DNA of 37,189 nucleotides, taken from positions 1 to 37,189 of the forward strand of contig CAJYVK010000269.1 in the NCBI GenBank assembly GCA_913778455.1, in the 5' to 3' direction. Shown here piece after piece: positions 1 through 8,294 of the stretch; the first letter of the stretch is position 1; each line of letters begins with the position of its first letter. The position numbers and the translations under genes are program-made. The stretch comes from an uncultured Hymenobacter sp. Its GTDB lineage: Bacteria > Bacteroidota > Bacteroidia > Cytophagales > Hymenobacteraceae. The notes under the pieces are model-generated. The model saw only the letters and a program-made list of their open reading frames with translations, was not told the DNA's origin and searched no databases.

Positions 1-2
1 GC

Positions 3-1622
3 AGTACCAAGCCGAGTTTCCGCCAGTTCTACGGCCAGGACCAGGCGCTGACCTTCCAGGGCTATCTCAACTACGCCAATACCTTTGGTAAGCACGCCTT
101 TACGGGGCTGGCCGTAGTGGAGTCACGCCGCCTATACCACCAGCAGTTTCAAGCCAGCAAAATCAACTACAACACGTCGATTGACGAGCTGGACTTTGGC
201 GGGCCAGCCGCCTCGGATGCCACCAACGGCGGTTCGTCGTACATCACCAAGCAGATTGGCTACATCTACCGGGCCAGCTACGCCTACGACGACCGCTACC
301 TGCTGGAAGCCACGGGTCGCTACGACGGGAGCTACCTGTTTGCCCCCGGCCGCCGCTTCGGCTTCTTCCCGGCCTTCTCGGCGGGCTGGCGCCTGAGCGA
401 AGAATCGTTCCTGAAAGACCGCGTAACCTGGCTCGATAACCTGAAGGTGCGGGCTTCGTGGGGCCAGTCGGGGGCCTACCCCTACATCAACGGCAACATC
501 GCGGCCTTCGAGTACCTGAGCCCGTACTCGCCCTACAGCCCCGGCGCAGTGCTCGACGGGGCCCCCACCCAGGGCCTGTACGAAGTGCGCCAGGGTAACC
601 CCGACATCACCTGGGAGCGGGCCAACAAGACCGACATCGGCCTCGAAGCCACGCTGTGGAAGGGCTTGCTGAACGTGGAAGTCGACTTTTTCCACGAGAA
701 GCGCGCCAACGTGCTGACCTCGCGCAGCAACGTGCTGCCCGGCGAGTACGGCATCGGCGTGGGCCTGGTAAATGCCGGCGTGATTACCAACCGCGGCGTG
801 GACCTGACCATTCGCACCTCGCGCCACTTCGCGAAGAACTGGAACCTCGACGTGACGGGTACGCTGACCTACGCCCGTAACAACCAGGAGCAGATTTACG
901 AGAACAGCGCTACGTATAATAACCCCAACCGCCGTATCTCGGGGCGGCCCATCGGCACGCAGTTTGGCTTGCAGGCGCTGGGCTACTTCACGGCCGACGA
1001 CTTCCAGGCCGACGGCAGCACGCTGAAATCCGGCATTCCGACGCCGACCTTTGGCCCGGTGCGAGCCGGTGACATCCGCTACGCCGACCTCAACGGCGAC
1101 GGGAAAATCGACGCTAACGACCAGACCGTGATTGGCCGCCCGCGCACCCCGCAGCTCGTGTACGGCCTGGCCCCGCGTCTGACCTATAAGAACTTCGACC
1201 TGGACGTATTGGTGCAGGGCGCGGCCCTGAGCAACCTCTACCTCACCGGCCCCATCGTGTGGCCCTTCGACGCCTCCAGCTCGGCTACCGAGCTGCAATT
1301 CAACGAATACTGGCGCCCCGACCGCACCAACACGCTGTACCCGCGCCTGACCGGCACGCCCACCAGCAACAATACCCAGGGCTCGTCGTGGTGGATTCGC
1401 AACGCGGCTTACGTGCGCCTCAAGAGCTTCGAATTCGGCTACACCTTCAGCAGCGCCACGCTGCACAATGCCCTCAAATCGGTACGCATCTACGTCTCGG
1501 GTCAGAACCTCGCCACTTGGACGCCCTACATCCGCGAAACCGTGGACCCCGACCAGAGCGGTACCAATCGCAACTACTTCCAGCAGCGCGTCTTCTCGCT
1601 GGGGGCCAATGTTAACTTCTAA
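3..1622 (+). CDS. SusC/RagA-type TonB-dependent outer-membrane transporter, C-terminal part (5' end outside window)
   Basis: The reading frame is already open at base 3, so the gene begins before the window; the GTG at 117 is an internal codon. About 540 residues are visible, roughly the C-terminal half of a normal SusC-like protein of about 1,000 residues. The sequence is rich in alternating aromatic and polar beta-strands. It carries the family's typical stretches: a YDDRYLLEATGRYDGS region, a GRRFGFFPAFSAGWRLSEE region, a calcium-site-like DLNGDGKIDANDQ loop, and a final strand ending in ...GANVNF with the terminal aromatic residue of barrel proteins. Family knowledge: SusC forms the 22-strand barrel through which a SusD-bound glycan or peptide enters the periplasm, driven by TonB. 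The susD-like gene follows 12 bp downstream, so the two are surely co-transcribed. The substrate cannot be told from this half. Confidence 0.93.
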   Translation, partial: STKPSFRQFYGQDQALTFQGYLNYANTFGKHAFTGLAVVESRRLYHQQFQASKINYNTSIDELDFGGPAASDATNGGSSYITKQIGYIYRASYAYDDRYLLEATGRYDGSYLFAPGRRFGFFPAFSAGWRLSEESFLKDRVTWLDNLKVRASWGQSGAYPYINGNIAAFEYLSPYSPYSPGAVLDGAPTQGLYEVRQGNPDITWERANKTDIGLEATLWKGLLNVEVDFFHEKRANVLTSRSNVLPGEYGIGVGLVNAGVITNRGVDLTIRTSRHFAKNWNLDVTGTLTYARNNQEQIYENSATYNNPNRRISGRPIGTQFGLQALGYFTADDFQADGSTLKSGIPTPTFGPVRAGDIRYADLNGDGKIDANDQTVIGRPRTPQLVYGLAPRLTYKNFDLDVLVQGAALSNLYLTGPIVWPFDASSSATELQFNEYWRPDRTNTLYPRLTGTPTSNNTQGSSWWIRNAAYVRLKSFEFGYTFSSATLHNALKSVRIYVSGQNLATWTPYIRETVDPDQSGTNRNYFQQRVFSLGANVNF

Positions 1623-1634
1623 TTATTCCCAGCC

Positions 1635-3308
1635 ATGAAATCTCTTAAGCTACGGCCCTGGACTACTGGTCTGCTGCTCGGTGCCCTGGTGCTGACGGGC
1701 GGGTGCAAAAACGACGACTTTCTGAACGTCACCCCCAAGAACGCGCTCAACGAAGCCAACGCCTACGCCAGCGAAACCAACGCCGACCTCATCGTAAACG
1801 ATATCTACACCAATATCCCTGACGTTTATAACAGCTACCAAATCACCGAAGGCTATACTGACAACGGCTTCTGCGGGGCCTCGTGGCTCACGGGCCAGAG
1901 CTTGGTGAAAGCGGGGGCCATCTCGGCCAACAACCTGCCTACCGGCCCCGACAACTGGTGGAACTGGGGCGAAGTGTACGGCAACATCCGCAAGTGCAAC
2001 CTGTTCCTGCAGAACGTCAACAAGTACTCGGCCAACTTCTCGGCTTCTTGGAAAAAGCAGCGCGTGGCGGAAGTGCGCTTCATGCGGGCTTTCTTCTACA
2101 CCTCGCTGGCTACCAACTATGGCGGCGTACCGCTCATCGACAAGCCGCTGAGCGACTCCGATGGCTCGGACCTGCTGACGCCCCGCAGCAGCATGGACGC
2201 TACTGTGGCTTTCATCGCGGCCGACTGCGACGCCGCCGCTGCCGACCTGCCGCTGAACTCGATCAAGAAGGGTGATGGCCGCCCCACCAAGGGCTCGGCC
2301 CTCACGCTCAAGGGTTGGGTGCAGCTGTACGCGGCCAGCCCGCTGCACAACGACAGCAACGACAAGACCAAGTGGGCCGCCGCCGCCGCCACCAACAAGC
2401 AGGTGATGGATTTGGGCGTCTACTCCTTGTTCTCGGACTACGCGGCGATGTTCCTCATTGAGAACAACGACAACAGCGAGGTTATTTTCAATAAAGAGTA
2501 CATTCCCGTCATTGCCGGCCACGCCCGCGAGGGGATGCTCGGGCCGGTGTACGTGAAGGGCGTGCAGCAGAGCTGGGGCAGTATCGCGCCCACCCAAAAT
2601 CTGGTCGATGACTACCTGATGAGCAATGGCCTGCCCATCACCGACCCCAACTCGGGCTACGACCCCAACAACCCCTACGCCAATCGCGAGAAGCGCTTCT
2701 ATCAGTCCATCGTGTACGATGGCTCAACCTGGCAGGGCGATGTGATCACGACCCGCGTGGGGGGCAACAACGCCATCGACATCAACTCGACCAGCGACGT
2801 TTCGAATACGGGCTATTACTTCCGTAAAACGCTGGACGAGCGCATTATCGCCCAAACCAGCCGGGCGCAAAACTCGGGCGGCTCCAATTACATCATCTTC
2901 CGCCTGGGTGAGGTGCTACTCAGCTACGCCGAGGCGCAGAACGAGGCCGTTGGCCCCGACGCCAGCGTGTACAGCGCCCTCAACCAGCTACGCACCCGCT
3001 CGGGCCTGCCTAACCTGGCCACCGGCATGAGCCAGAGCGACATGCGCGCTTACATCCGCCGCGAGCGCCGCATCGAGCTGGCCTTCGAGGAAAAGCGGTG
3101 GTTTGACGTGCGCCGCTGGCAGATTGCGGGCGGTACCAACGGGGTGATGAATACGCCTTCTTACGGGATGCTCATCAATTCTGCCGGCACCAGCTATACC
3201 AAGGTGAATGTGTTGGAAAATAAGTATTTCAACTTCCAAAACCTGATGCCCCTCTGGCAGGGTGACCTGGCCAAGAACACCAAGCTGACCCAGAATCCCG
3301 GTTATTAA
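1635..3308 (+). CDS. SusD/RagB-type nutrient-binding outer-membrane lipoprotein
   Basis: The protein has 557 residues. It starts with a lipoprotein signal peptide whose lipobox LTGGC places the lipidated cysteine at residue 24, followed by KNDDFLNVTPKN, a common N-terminus in this family. Family signatures include the early helical stretch around NADLIVNDIYTNIPDVYN, the RFMRAFFYTSLATNYGGVPL motif, and the C-terminal RRERRIELAFEEKRWFDVRRW helix typical of RagB/SusD. The role is surface binding of an oligosaccharide or peptide as the lid of the partner SusC barrel encoded just upstream. Only 12 bp separate the genes, with no Shine-Dalgarno sequence, as usual in Bacteroidota. A strong hairpin 29 bp downstream ends the unit. 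No glycoside hydrolase or sensor follows in this operon, so the substrate remains unknown. Confidence 0.95.
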   Translation: MKSLKLRPWTTGLLLGALVLTGGCKNDDFLNVTPKNALNEANAYASETNADLIVNDIYTNIPDVYNSYQITEGYTDNGFCGASWLTGQSLVKAGAISANNLPTGPDNWWNWGEVYGNIRKCNLFLQNVNKYSANFSASWKKQRVAEVRFMRAFFYTSLATNYGGVPLIDKPLSDSDGSDLLTPRSSMDATVAFIAADCDAAAADLPLNSIKKGDGRPTKGSALTLKGWVQLYAASPLHNDSNDKTKWAAAAATNKQVMDLGVYSLFSDYAAMFLIENNDNSEVIFNKEYIPVIAGHAREGMLGPVYVKGVQQSWGSIAPTQNLVDDYLMSNGLPITDPNSGYDPNNPYANREKRFYQSIVYDGSTWQGDVITTRVGGNNAIDINSTSDVSNTGYYFRKTLDERIIAQTSRAQNSGGSNYIIFRLGEVLLSYAEAQNEAVGPDASVYSALNQLRTRSGLPNLATGMSQSDMRAYIRRERRIELAFEEKRWFDVRRWQIAGGTNGVMNTPSYGMLINSAGTSYTKVNVLENKYFNFQNLMPLWQGDLAKNTKLTQNPGY

Positions 3309-3336
3309 TTCTGACCAGTAAGTAAGTTGCCAACAC

Positions 3337-3380
3337 AAATGGGTTGCGAGGGCCGTGAGGCTTTCGCAACCCATTTTTTG
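3337..3380 (+). terminator. Intrinsic terminator after susD
   Basis: A perfect 13-bp stem (3337-3349 pairing with 3364-3376; core GGGTTGCGA/TCGCAACCC) runs into a T tract. It lies 28 bp after the susD stop and separates susD from the convergent yeiH-like gene. Confidence 0.85.
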
Positions 3381-3423
3381 CTTAAGGGCAGGCGCAGTTG
3401 CGACCCCTGGCTGGGTCGGGTGC

Positions 3424-4491
3424 CTACGCCGCGTGCAGAATAGCGTAGAGCGAAGCGCCCGCAATCAGTACCCACAGCCCCGTGCCTAGCGCGTAGGGCC
3501 GCCAGCCCACTGACCGCACCACCCGCATCGACAAACCAGCGCCAATAAAGAAGAGCGTTATGGTAAGACCGATTCTGGCTAGGTGGCCCAGCAGCGGCCC
3601 CAGCGCGCTGGCACCGGGCATAAAGGCGGGTGCGTAGGTATTGAATAGCATCGCCAGCACGAAGCCGAAGATGAAGTACGGAATGGGTATTTTCACGCCT
3701 TTCTGCTTGAATAAGAAGGCAGTGCCGAAGGCCACCGGAATAATCCAGAGCGCCCGGGCCAGCTTCACGGTAGTGGCCACGGCCAGCGCCTGGCTGCCGT
3801 AGGCCGCCGCCGCCCCCACGACGGAGCTAGTGTCGTGAATGGCAATGGCACACCACAGGCCAAACTGCTGCTGGCTCAGGTGCAAGGCGTGGCCGACGGG
3901 CGGAAAGGTGAATAAGGCCAGCGCGTTGAGTACGAATACTGTGCCCAGGCTCACCGACATTTCTTCGTCCTTGGCCCCCAGCACCGGCCCCACCGCCGCA
4001 ATGGCCGACCCGCCGCAGATGGCCGTGCCGCACGCAATGAGGTGCGCCACTCGCCGGCCCAGCCCCAGCCACTTACCGGCGAAGAAGCCCAGCCCGAGCG
4101 TAGCCAGAATGGACGCCACCGTGAATAAAATCCCGGCGCGGCCCGCCTGCACGGCAGCGTGGGCATTCATCCCAAAGCCTAGCCCGACGACGGAAAATTG
4201 CAGCAGCTTACTCGCAAAGCGCTTGGTGAGCGCCGCAAAAGGATTACCCAGCGTTTGGGCCAGTACCAAGCCCAGCCCCAGGGCCACGGGCGGCGAGGCC
4301 CAGGGCGTCAGGCAGAAGACTAGCAGCAACCCGAATACCACCTGCCGCAGCGTGATGACTCGTCCGGCTACTAGATGCGGGGTATGAAAATGCCGGAGAA
4401 AACCGCCGTCCCTGGTACGCGCTGTTGAGGCTGTAGCCGCTGGTTGAGTGGGCAGGGAAGGCGCAAATGAAGTGGGTGGGAGAGGTAACAT
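3424..4491 (-). CDS. YeiH-family (UPF0324) putative inner-membrane exporter
   Basis: The protein has 355 residues, close to E. coli YeiH (about 349), and is made of roughly ten hydrophobic segments. Family-typical glycine-rich stretches are visible: SKLLQFSVVGLGFGMN, the ACGTAICGGSAIAAVGPVLGAKDEE motif with its conserved cysteines, and the IHDTSSVVGAAAAYG motif. The family (Pfam Cons_hypoth698) is annotated as a putative sulfate exporter, but the transported solute is not firmly established. The first 45 residues are poorly conserved and hydrophilic, so a start further downstream is possible. A LysR regulator on the same strand lies upstream; a yeiE-yeiH type pairing of regulator and membrane protein is common in other bacteria and supports the call. 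Confidence 0.85.
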   Translation of the reverse strand: MLPLPPTSFAPSLPTQPAATASTARTRDGGFLRHFHTPHLVAGRVITLRQVVFGLLLVFCLTPWASPPVALGLGLVLAQTLGNPFAALTKRFASKLLQFSVVGLGFGMNAHAAVQAGRAGILFTVASILATLGLGFFAGKWLGLGRRVAHLIACGTAICGGSAIAAVGPVLGAKDEEMSVSLGTVFVLNALALFTFPPVGHALHLSQQQFGLWCAIAIHDTSSVVGAAAAYGSQALAVATTVKLARALWIIPVAFGTAFLFKQKGVKIPIPYFIFGFVLAMLFNTYAPAFMPGASALGPLLGHLARIGLTITLFFIGAGLSMRVVRSVGWRPYALGTGLWVLIAGASLYAILHAA

Positions 4492-4493
4492 GA

Positions 4494-4523
4494 GTCGCAG
4501 CGACTATTTCTGCGACAAAATTA
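4494..4523 (-). promoter_or_regulatory. Probable promoter box and inverted repeat in the yeiH-like leader
   Basis: On the minus strand a TAATTTTG box (4516-4523) matches the Bacteroidota -7 consensus TAnnTTTG and lies 24 nt before the ATG. Between box and start is GTCGCAG-N9-CTGCGAC (4494-4500 and 4510-4516), an operator-like inverted repeat. No clear -33 TTG is seen. The link to the neighbouring LysR protein is inference. Confidence 0.4.
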
Positions 4524-4656
4524 CGTAACGCACTAAGTTATAGATTATTGAAAAATGTTATGAAAAATAACCAAAGGTTATGCAGAGGCTTTTGCTGGTG
4601 TTATGAAAGCACCTGTAATGCAGACTTTTTGAGAAATAGGTAAACTACCCCCGCCC

Positions 4657-4739
4657 GTCATGCTGAGCCTGCGAAGCATCTTATCGGGTGAGAAAGGATC
4701 GCGCAATGGTGAGTAGATGCTTCGCAGGCTCAGCACGAC
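4657..4739. repeat. Palindromic intergenic repeat, family GTCATGCTGAGC, copy 1
   Basis: Two 25-nt arms (4657-4681 and 4715-4739) are inverted copies with one mismatch, around a 33-nt loop. The consensus core is CATGCTGAGC(C/T)TGCGAAGCATC. It lies between the LysR and yeiH-like genes. The same arms recur at 5838-5920, in diverged form at 34315-34425, and as a remnant at 17590-17625. The 4492-4780 gap holds nothing else recognisable apart from the yeiH promoter region. Confidence 0.85.
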
Positions 4740-4780
4740 AGTACGTGCTGAGAAAAAGACCGTTCAAACTGCTGCAAAAG

Positions 4781-5722
4781 CTAGATGCTCCAGCTAATCA
4801 ACCGGTCGGCCGCGGCGGCGGTGCGAGCCTGCTCGTGCGCCCAATGCAGAAAGCGTTGGGCGGGGCGGGTTAGCGGCTGGCCTTGCACCCATACTGCCTC
4901 AAACTGCCGGGGTAGGTGCAGATTTTCGATGGGTACTGTTTCGAGTACCCCAGCGGCCAACTCGCGGGCCAGCGCCCGGCGCGATACGAAGCCCAGCGCG
5001 TCTGGGGCCGCCGCCAGGTAGTTTTTAATAGCCTCGGTGCTGTCGAGGTACAAGGCTACGCGCAGGTCGCCGAGCTTGATGCGGGCTTCTCGCAGGGCCA
5101 TTTCCAGCACTTCGAGGGTGCCGGAGCCGCGCTCGCGCAGCACCAGCGGGCTGGCCAGCGCCTCGGCTAGCGGTAGGGGAGCGGCGGGCGGGCCAGCCGC
5201 CGTGGCGCGGCGCACGGGTACCAGCTCGTCGGGCAGTAGCAGCTCGTAGTGCAGGTCGCGGCTTTTAGTGCGGCCTTCCACGAAGCCCAGGTCGAGGTCG
5301 CCGCGCAGCAGGGCCTCGGCGATGCGCTCGGAATTGACGTTGAGCAGCGTAAGCTGCACCTGCGGGTAGCGCGCCTGAAAGCCGGGCAGCCAAGCCGGTA
5401 GCACGTACTGGCTGAGGGTGGTGCTGGCCCCTAGCCGCAGCCGGCCGGCGGCTTCCTCGGGGTCGCGCAGGTTGAGTAGCTGCTCGTCGAGCTGCTGGGC
5501 CGAGGCGGCGACGGCCTCGGCGTGCAGCAGCAGTAGGCTGCCGGCCTCGGTGAGGGCCACGCGGTTGCCGCGCCGGGCCAGCAGGCGTTGGCCGTACTGC
5601 GTTTCCAGCTCGCGGATGTGCTTGGTAACGGCGGGCTGCGAAATAAATAATTCCTGCCCGGCCTTGGTGAAGCTCAGGTGCCGGGCCACGGCGGCAAACA
5701 CGCGCAGGCGAAAATCAGACAT
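4781..5722 (-). CDS. LysR-family transcriptional regulator
   Basis: The protein has 313 residues from the ATG at 5722. I chose this start because MSDFRLRVFAAVARHLSFTKAG is the canonical LysR N-terminus; the in-frame extension to 5788 adds 22 residues unlike the family. The winged helix-turn-helix covers about residues 3-62 (SFTKAGQELFISQPAVTKHI is the recognition region). It is followed by the linker helix and a periplasmic-binding-protein-like effector domain (RLRLGASTTLSQYVLPAWLPGF onward). It probably controls the adjacent yeiH-like gene, as LysR proteins commonly do for neighbours, though the two genes lie in tandem with 289 bp between them rather than divergently. The effector is unknown. 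Confidence 0.92.
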   Translation of the reverse strand: MSDFRLRVFAAVARHLSFTKAGQELFISQPAVTKHIRELETQYGQRLLARRGNRVALTEAGSLLLLHAEAVAASAQQLDEQLLNLRDPEEAAGRLRLGASTTLSQYVLPAWLPGFQARYPQVQLTLLNVNSERIAEALLRGDLDLGFVEGRTKSRDLHYELLLPDELVPVRRATAAGPPAAPLPLAEALASPLVLRERGSGTLEVLEMALREARIKLGDLRVALYLDSTEAIKNYLAAAPDALGFVSRRALARELAAGVLETVPIENLHLPRQFEAVWVQGQPLTRPAQRFLHWAHEQARTAAAADRLISWSI

Positions 5723-5726
5723 GGGG

Positions 5727-5733
5727 CAAAGTA
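5727..5733 (-). promoter_or_regulatory. TTTG box immediately before the lysR start
   Basis: The minus strand reads TACTTTG, then four C residues, then the ATG at 5722. The box resembles the Bacteroidota -7 element (TAnnTTTG, one base shorter). If used, transcription would begin at or next to the start codon, giving a leaderless or near-leaderless mRNA. Confidence 0.4.
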
Positions 5734-5837
5734 CGCGCAGGCCGCACGAGGAGCGCTGGAATCCCCGTAAGTGGTCTGTGTAAGACACTATGAGTTACCT
5801 GCCCCGGCGGTGCCAGCCCATCTTTATAAAAAATAAC

Positions 5838-5920
5838 GTCATGCTGAGCTTGCGAAGCATCTCATTACGATTGACTAGTTTATTCTAGCGTAAGAAGATG
5901 CTTCGCAAGCCCAGCATGAC
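5838..5920. repeat. Palindromic intergenic repeat, family GTCATGCTGAGC, copy 2
   Basis: Arms 5838-5862 and 5896-5920 are 25-nt inverted copies with one mismatch. They differ from copy 1 by GCTTGC in place of GCCTGC, and the change is present in both arms, so pairing is kept. It sits between the M13 peptidase stop and the lysR start. Confidence 0.85.
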
Positions 5921-5957
5921 ATAGTAGTTGGGCGGCAGCTAATTTGTACCGAACCGC

Positions 5958-8075
5958 CTACCAGATAACGGCCCGGTCGGCCGGGCGGCGGGTCATCTTA
6001 TCGCCTTCTTTGCAGCCAAAGGCGGCCTGAAACTGCGGCATGTTCATGATTGGCCCGATGGTGCGGTACTGGCCGGGCGAGTGCGGGTCGGTCTGGATTT
6101 GCTGGCGCAGGGCCTCGGGGCGGATGTTGGTGCGTCGCAGCTGTGCCCAGCTCAGAAAAAAGCGCTGCTCGGGCGAAAAGCCGTCGTATTGCGGGCGTGG
6201 ACCATTACCGTAGCGCTGCTGCAATTGCTTTTCGAGGGCTCCGTACACGATGGTGAGGCCCGCGAAGTCAGCCAGGTTTTCGCCCATCGTGAGCTTGCCG
6301 TTGACGTGCACCGAGTCGAGGGGCGAGAAGGCGTTGTACTGCCGGCCCACCACGGCGGCGCGTTTCGTAAACTCGGCCGCGTCGGCGGGCGTCCACCAGT
6401 CGCGCAGGTTGCCGGCGGCGTCGTACTGCCGGCCCTGGTCGTCGAAGCCGTGGGTCATCTCGTGGCCCATCACCCCGCCGATGGCCCCGTAGTTAACCGC
6501 GTCGTCGGCCCTGGGGTCAAAAAACGGCGGCTGCAAGTAGCCCGCCGGAAACACAATCTCGTTGAGCGGCGGGTTATAGTAGGCGTTGATGGTGGGCGGC
6601 GTCATACCCCATTCGGTGTGGTCGACGGGGCCGCCGAAGCGAGCGGCCTCGCGGCGGCTTTCCCAGAGCCGGGCGTTGAGCATGTTCGTGGTGTAGCTGG
6701 CCCGCGAGATGGGGAGGGCTGAGTAGTCCTTCCACTGGTCGGGGTAGCCGATTTTCACCCGCAGCGCGTTCAGCTTTTTGAGTGCTTCGGCCTTGGTGGG
6801 GGCGCTCATCCAGGTGTTGGTTTGGATGTGCTCGGCCATGCTGGCCTTGATGTTGGCCACCATTTCCAGCGCCTTGCGCTTGGCCTCGGGCGAAAAGGCC
6901 TTGTCTACGTACAGCTGCCCAAACGCCTCGCCAATGGTCGCGTCGGTGGCAGCCTGCACGCGCTTCCAGCGCGGCGTTTGCTGCTTGGCACCGGTCAGCA
7001 CTTGGTTGTAGCGGAAGCTGGCGTCGACGTAGGCGGCAGGTAGCGTGGCCGCCACCGAGCGCACGAGGTGCCAGCGCATGTAAGTCTGCAAGTCAGCCAG
7101 CGCCTCTGTTTTTAGTATGCTGTTGACCTCGTCGAAGAATGCCGGCTGGCCCACGATTACTTCCTTGGCCTTGCCCAACAGCATGGCGGCCAGCAGCTGG
7201 GGTAGCTGCATGGCGGGGTAGCGCTGGGCCGCGGCGGCCAGGGTCAGCTGGTTGTAGTTGGCCTGCGGGTCGCGCAGCTCCACGCGGCTGCGCGAGGCGG
7301 TAGCCAGCCGCTTTTCGAGGCGCTCCACAGTGGCGGCATTGCGCTGGGCCGTGGCCGCGTCGTCGCCAAGCAGGCCAAATACCTGCTGCATGTAGGCTTG
7401 GTAAGCGGCCCGGATTTTCTGGGTGCGCGGGTCGTCCTTGAGGTAGTAGTCGCGGTCGCCCATCGTGAGGCCGCCCTGGTCGAGGCCGATGACGTAGCGC
7501 GTGGTATTCTTCTCATCAACCTGCACCCCACCCCGGAAAAACACGCCCGTACCCAGATCCTGCTCGTGGGCAATGAGGGCCGGCAGCTGGGCGCGGGTTT
7601 TGAGGGCCGCAATGCGGTTCAGCTCGGGTTGGAGGGGTGCGAGGCCGGCCTTTTCGATGGCGACGGTATCCATTGCGGCGGCGTAGAAATCGCCTACCTT
7701 CTGGGCGTTGGAACCGGGCGCGGCGCTGCGGTTGGCGGCGGCATCGTCGAGGATCTGCCGCAGGGTGGCCTGGGTGCGCAGGCCCAGCAGGTTGCGCGGC
7801 CCCCAACTGGTGGCGTAGCTAGGCACCGGGTTGGCCTTGAGCCAGCTACCGCCCGAAAACTCGTAGAAGTCGTCGCACGGCGATACCGAGCGGTCAAGGT
7901 CGGCCACATCGAGACCTACGCCTTTGAGTGCCGGGGCCGTGGGTGCCGCCGGGGTAGCCGTGGGCGCGGTAGTCGTGGCAATGGGCGTAGCCGGGCCGCT
8001 GCTGGCGCAGCCAGCGGCACCCAGCAGGCTCGCGCTCAGTAGCGCTTTGATAGTCAGAGAGGAAAAAGAAGCCAT
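5958..8075 (-). CDS. M13-family (neprilysin/PepO-like) zinc metallopeptidase, predicted lipoprotein
   Basis: The protein has 705 residues from the ATG at 8075. That start gives a clean lipoprotein signal (MASFSSLTIKALLSASLLGAAGC, lipidated Cys23); the longer in-frame start at 8171 adds an unrelated 32 residues. The M13 hallmarks are all present: NAYYNPPLNEIVFPAG (from residue 497), the zinc motif HEMTH (538-542), the third-ligand motif GENLAD (Glu599, Asp603), and a C-terminal CKEGDKM...VIW like the family's CxxGxxM...W ending. The N-terminal half is the M13 N domain starting at LDRSVSPCDDFYEFSGGSWL. It should cleave small peptides in the periplasm or at the outer membrane. The gene stands alone on the minus strand between two palindromes. 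Confidence 0.95.
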   Translation of the reverse strand: MASFSSLTIKALLSASLLGAAGCASSGPATPIATTTAPTATPAAPTAPALKGVGLDVADLDRSVSPCDDFYEFSGGSWLKANPVPSYATSWGPRNLLGLRTQATLRQILDDAAANRSAAPGSNAQKVGDFYAAAMDTVAIEKAGLAPLQPELNRIAALKTRAQLPALIAHEQDLGTGVFFRGGVQVDEKNTTRYVIGLDQGGLTMGDRDYYLKDDPRTQKIRAAYQAYMQQVFGLLGDDAATAQRNAATVERLEKRLATASRSRVELRDPQANYNQLTLAAAAQRYPAMQLPQLLAAMLLGKAKEVIVGQPAFFDEVNSILKTEALADLQTYMRWHLVRSVAATLPAAYVDASFRYNQVLTGAKQQTPRWKRVQAATDATIGEAFGQLYVDKAFSPEAKRKALEMVANIKASMAEHIQTNTWMSAPTKAEALKKLNALRVKIGYPDQWKDYSALPISRASYTTNMLNARLWESRREAARFGGPVDHTEWGMTPPTINAYYNPPLNEIVFPAGYLQPPFFDPRADDAVNYGAIGGVMGHEMTHGFDDQGRQYDAAGNLRDWWTPADAAEFTKRAAVVGRQYNAFSPLDSVHVNGKLTMGENLADFAGLTIVYGALEKQLQQRYGNGPRPQYDGFSPEQRFFLSWAQLRRTNIRPEALRQQIQTDPHSPGQYRTIGPIMNMPQFQAAFGCKEGDKMTRRPADRAVIW

Positions 8076-8077
8076 TA

Positions 8078-8084
8078 CAAAATA
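8078..8084 (-). promoter_or_regulatory. TTTG box next to the M13 peptidase start
   Basis: The minus strand reads TATTTTG followed by two bases and the ATG at 8075. It has the same arrangement as at lysR and moxR and supports the choice of 8075 as start if it is a -7 element. Confidence 0.3.
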
Positions 8085-8193
8085 GCAAGCGAGAAGAAGG
8101 TAGTCGGCAAGGTAGCCACTGCCGGCAATTGCAAAAGGACAGGCGTAGCCAGAGCAGGCTGCACATGCCAAGGCCGACTCAATCTCACGCGAT

Positions 8194-8248
8194 GGACAAA
8201 CAGCAACAGAGCGTGCAGCTTGGCTGCACGCTCTGTTGCTGTTTGTCC
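8194..8248. other. Hyperstable perfect 26-bp hairpin between tamL and the M13 gene
   Basis: Bases 8194-8219 and 8223-8248 are exact reverse complements with a 3-nt loop. There is no T tract on either side, so it is not a standard intrinsic terminator. It lies 47 nt downstream of the tamL stop on the transcribed minus strand and 119 nt upstream of the M13 start. It may act as an mRNA 3' end stabiliser, a rho-independent pause, or a protein site. The rest of the 8076-8294 gap shows no gene. Confidence 0.8.
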
Positions 8249-8294
8249 TGCTTCGGCAAGTTTCGCATGACTGATTTTTTCCAGCCCCTGGTCT

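Noticed and set aside
132..1466. 444-residue minus-strand ORF antisense to the susC-like gene
   Set aside because: Shadow of the SusC barrel coding sequence; no recognisable motif.
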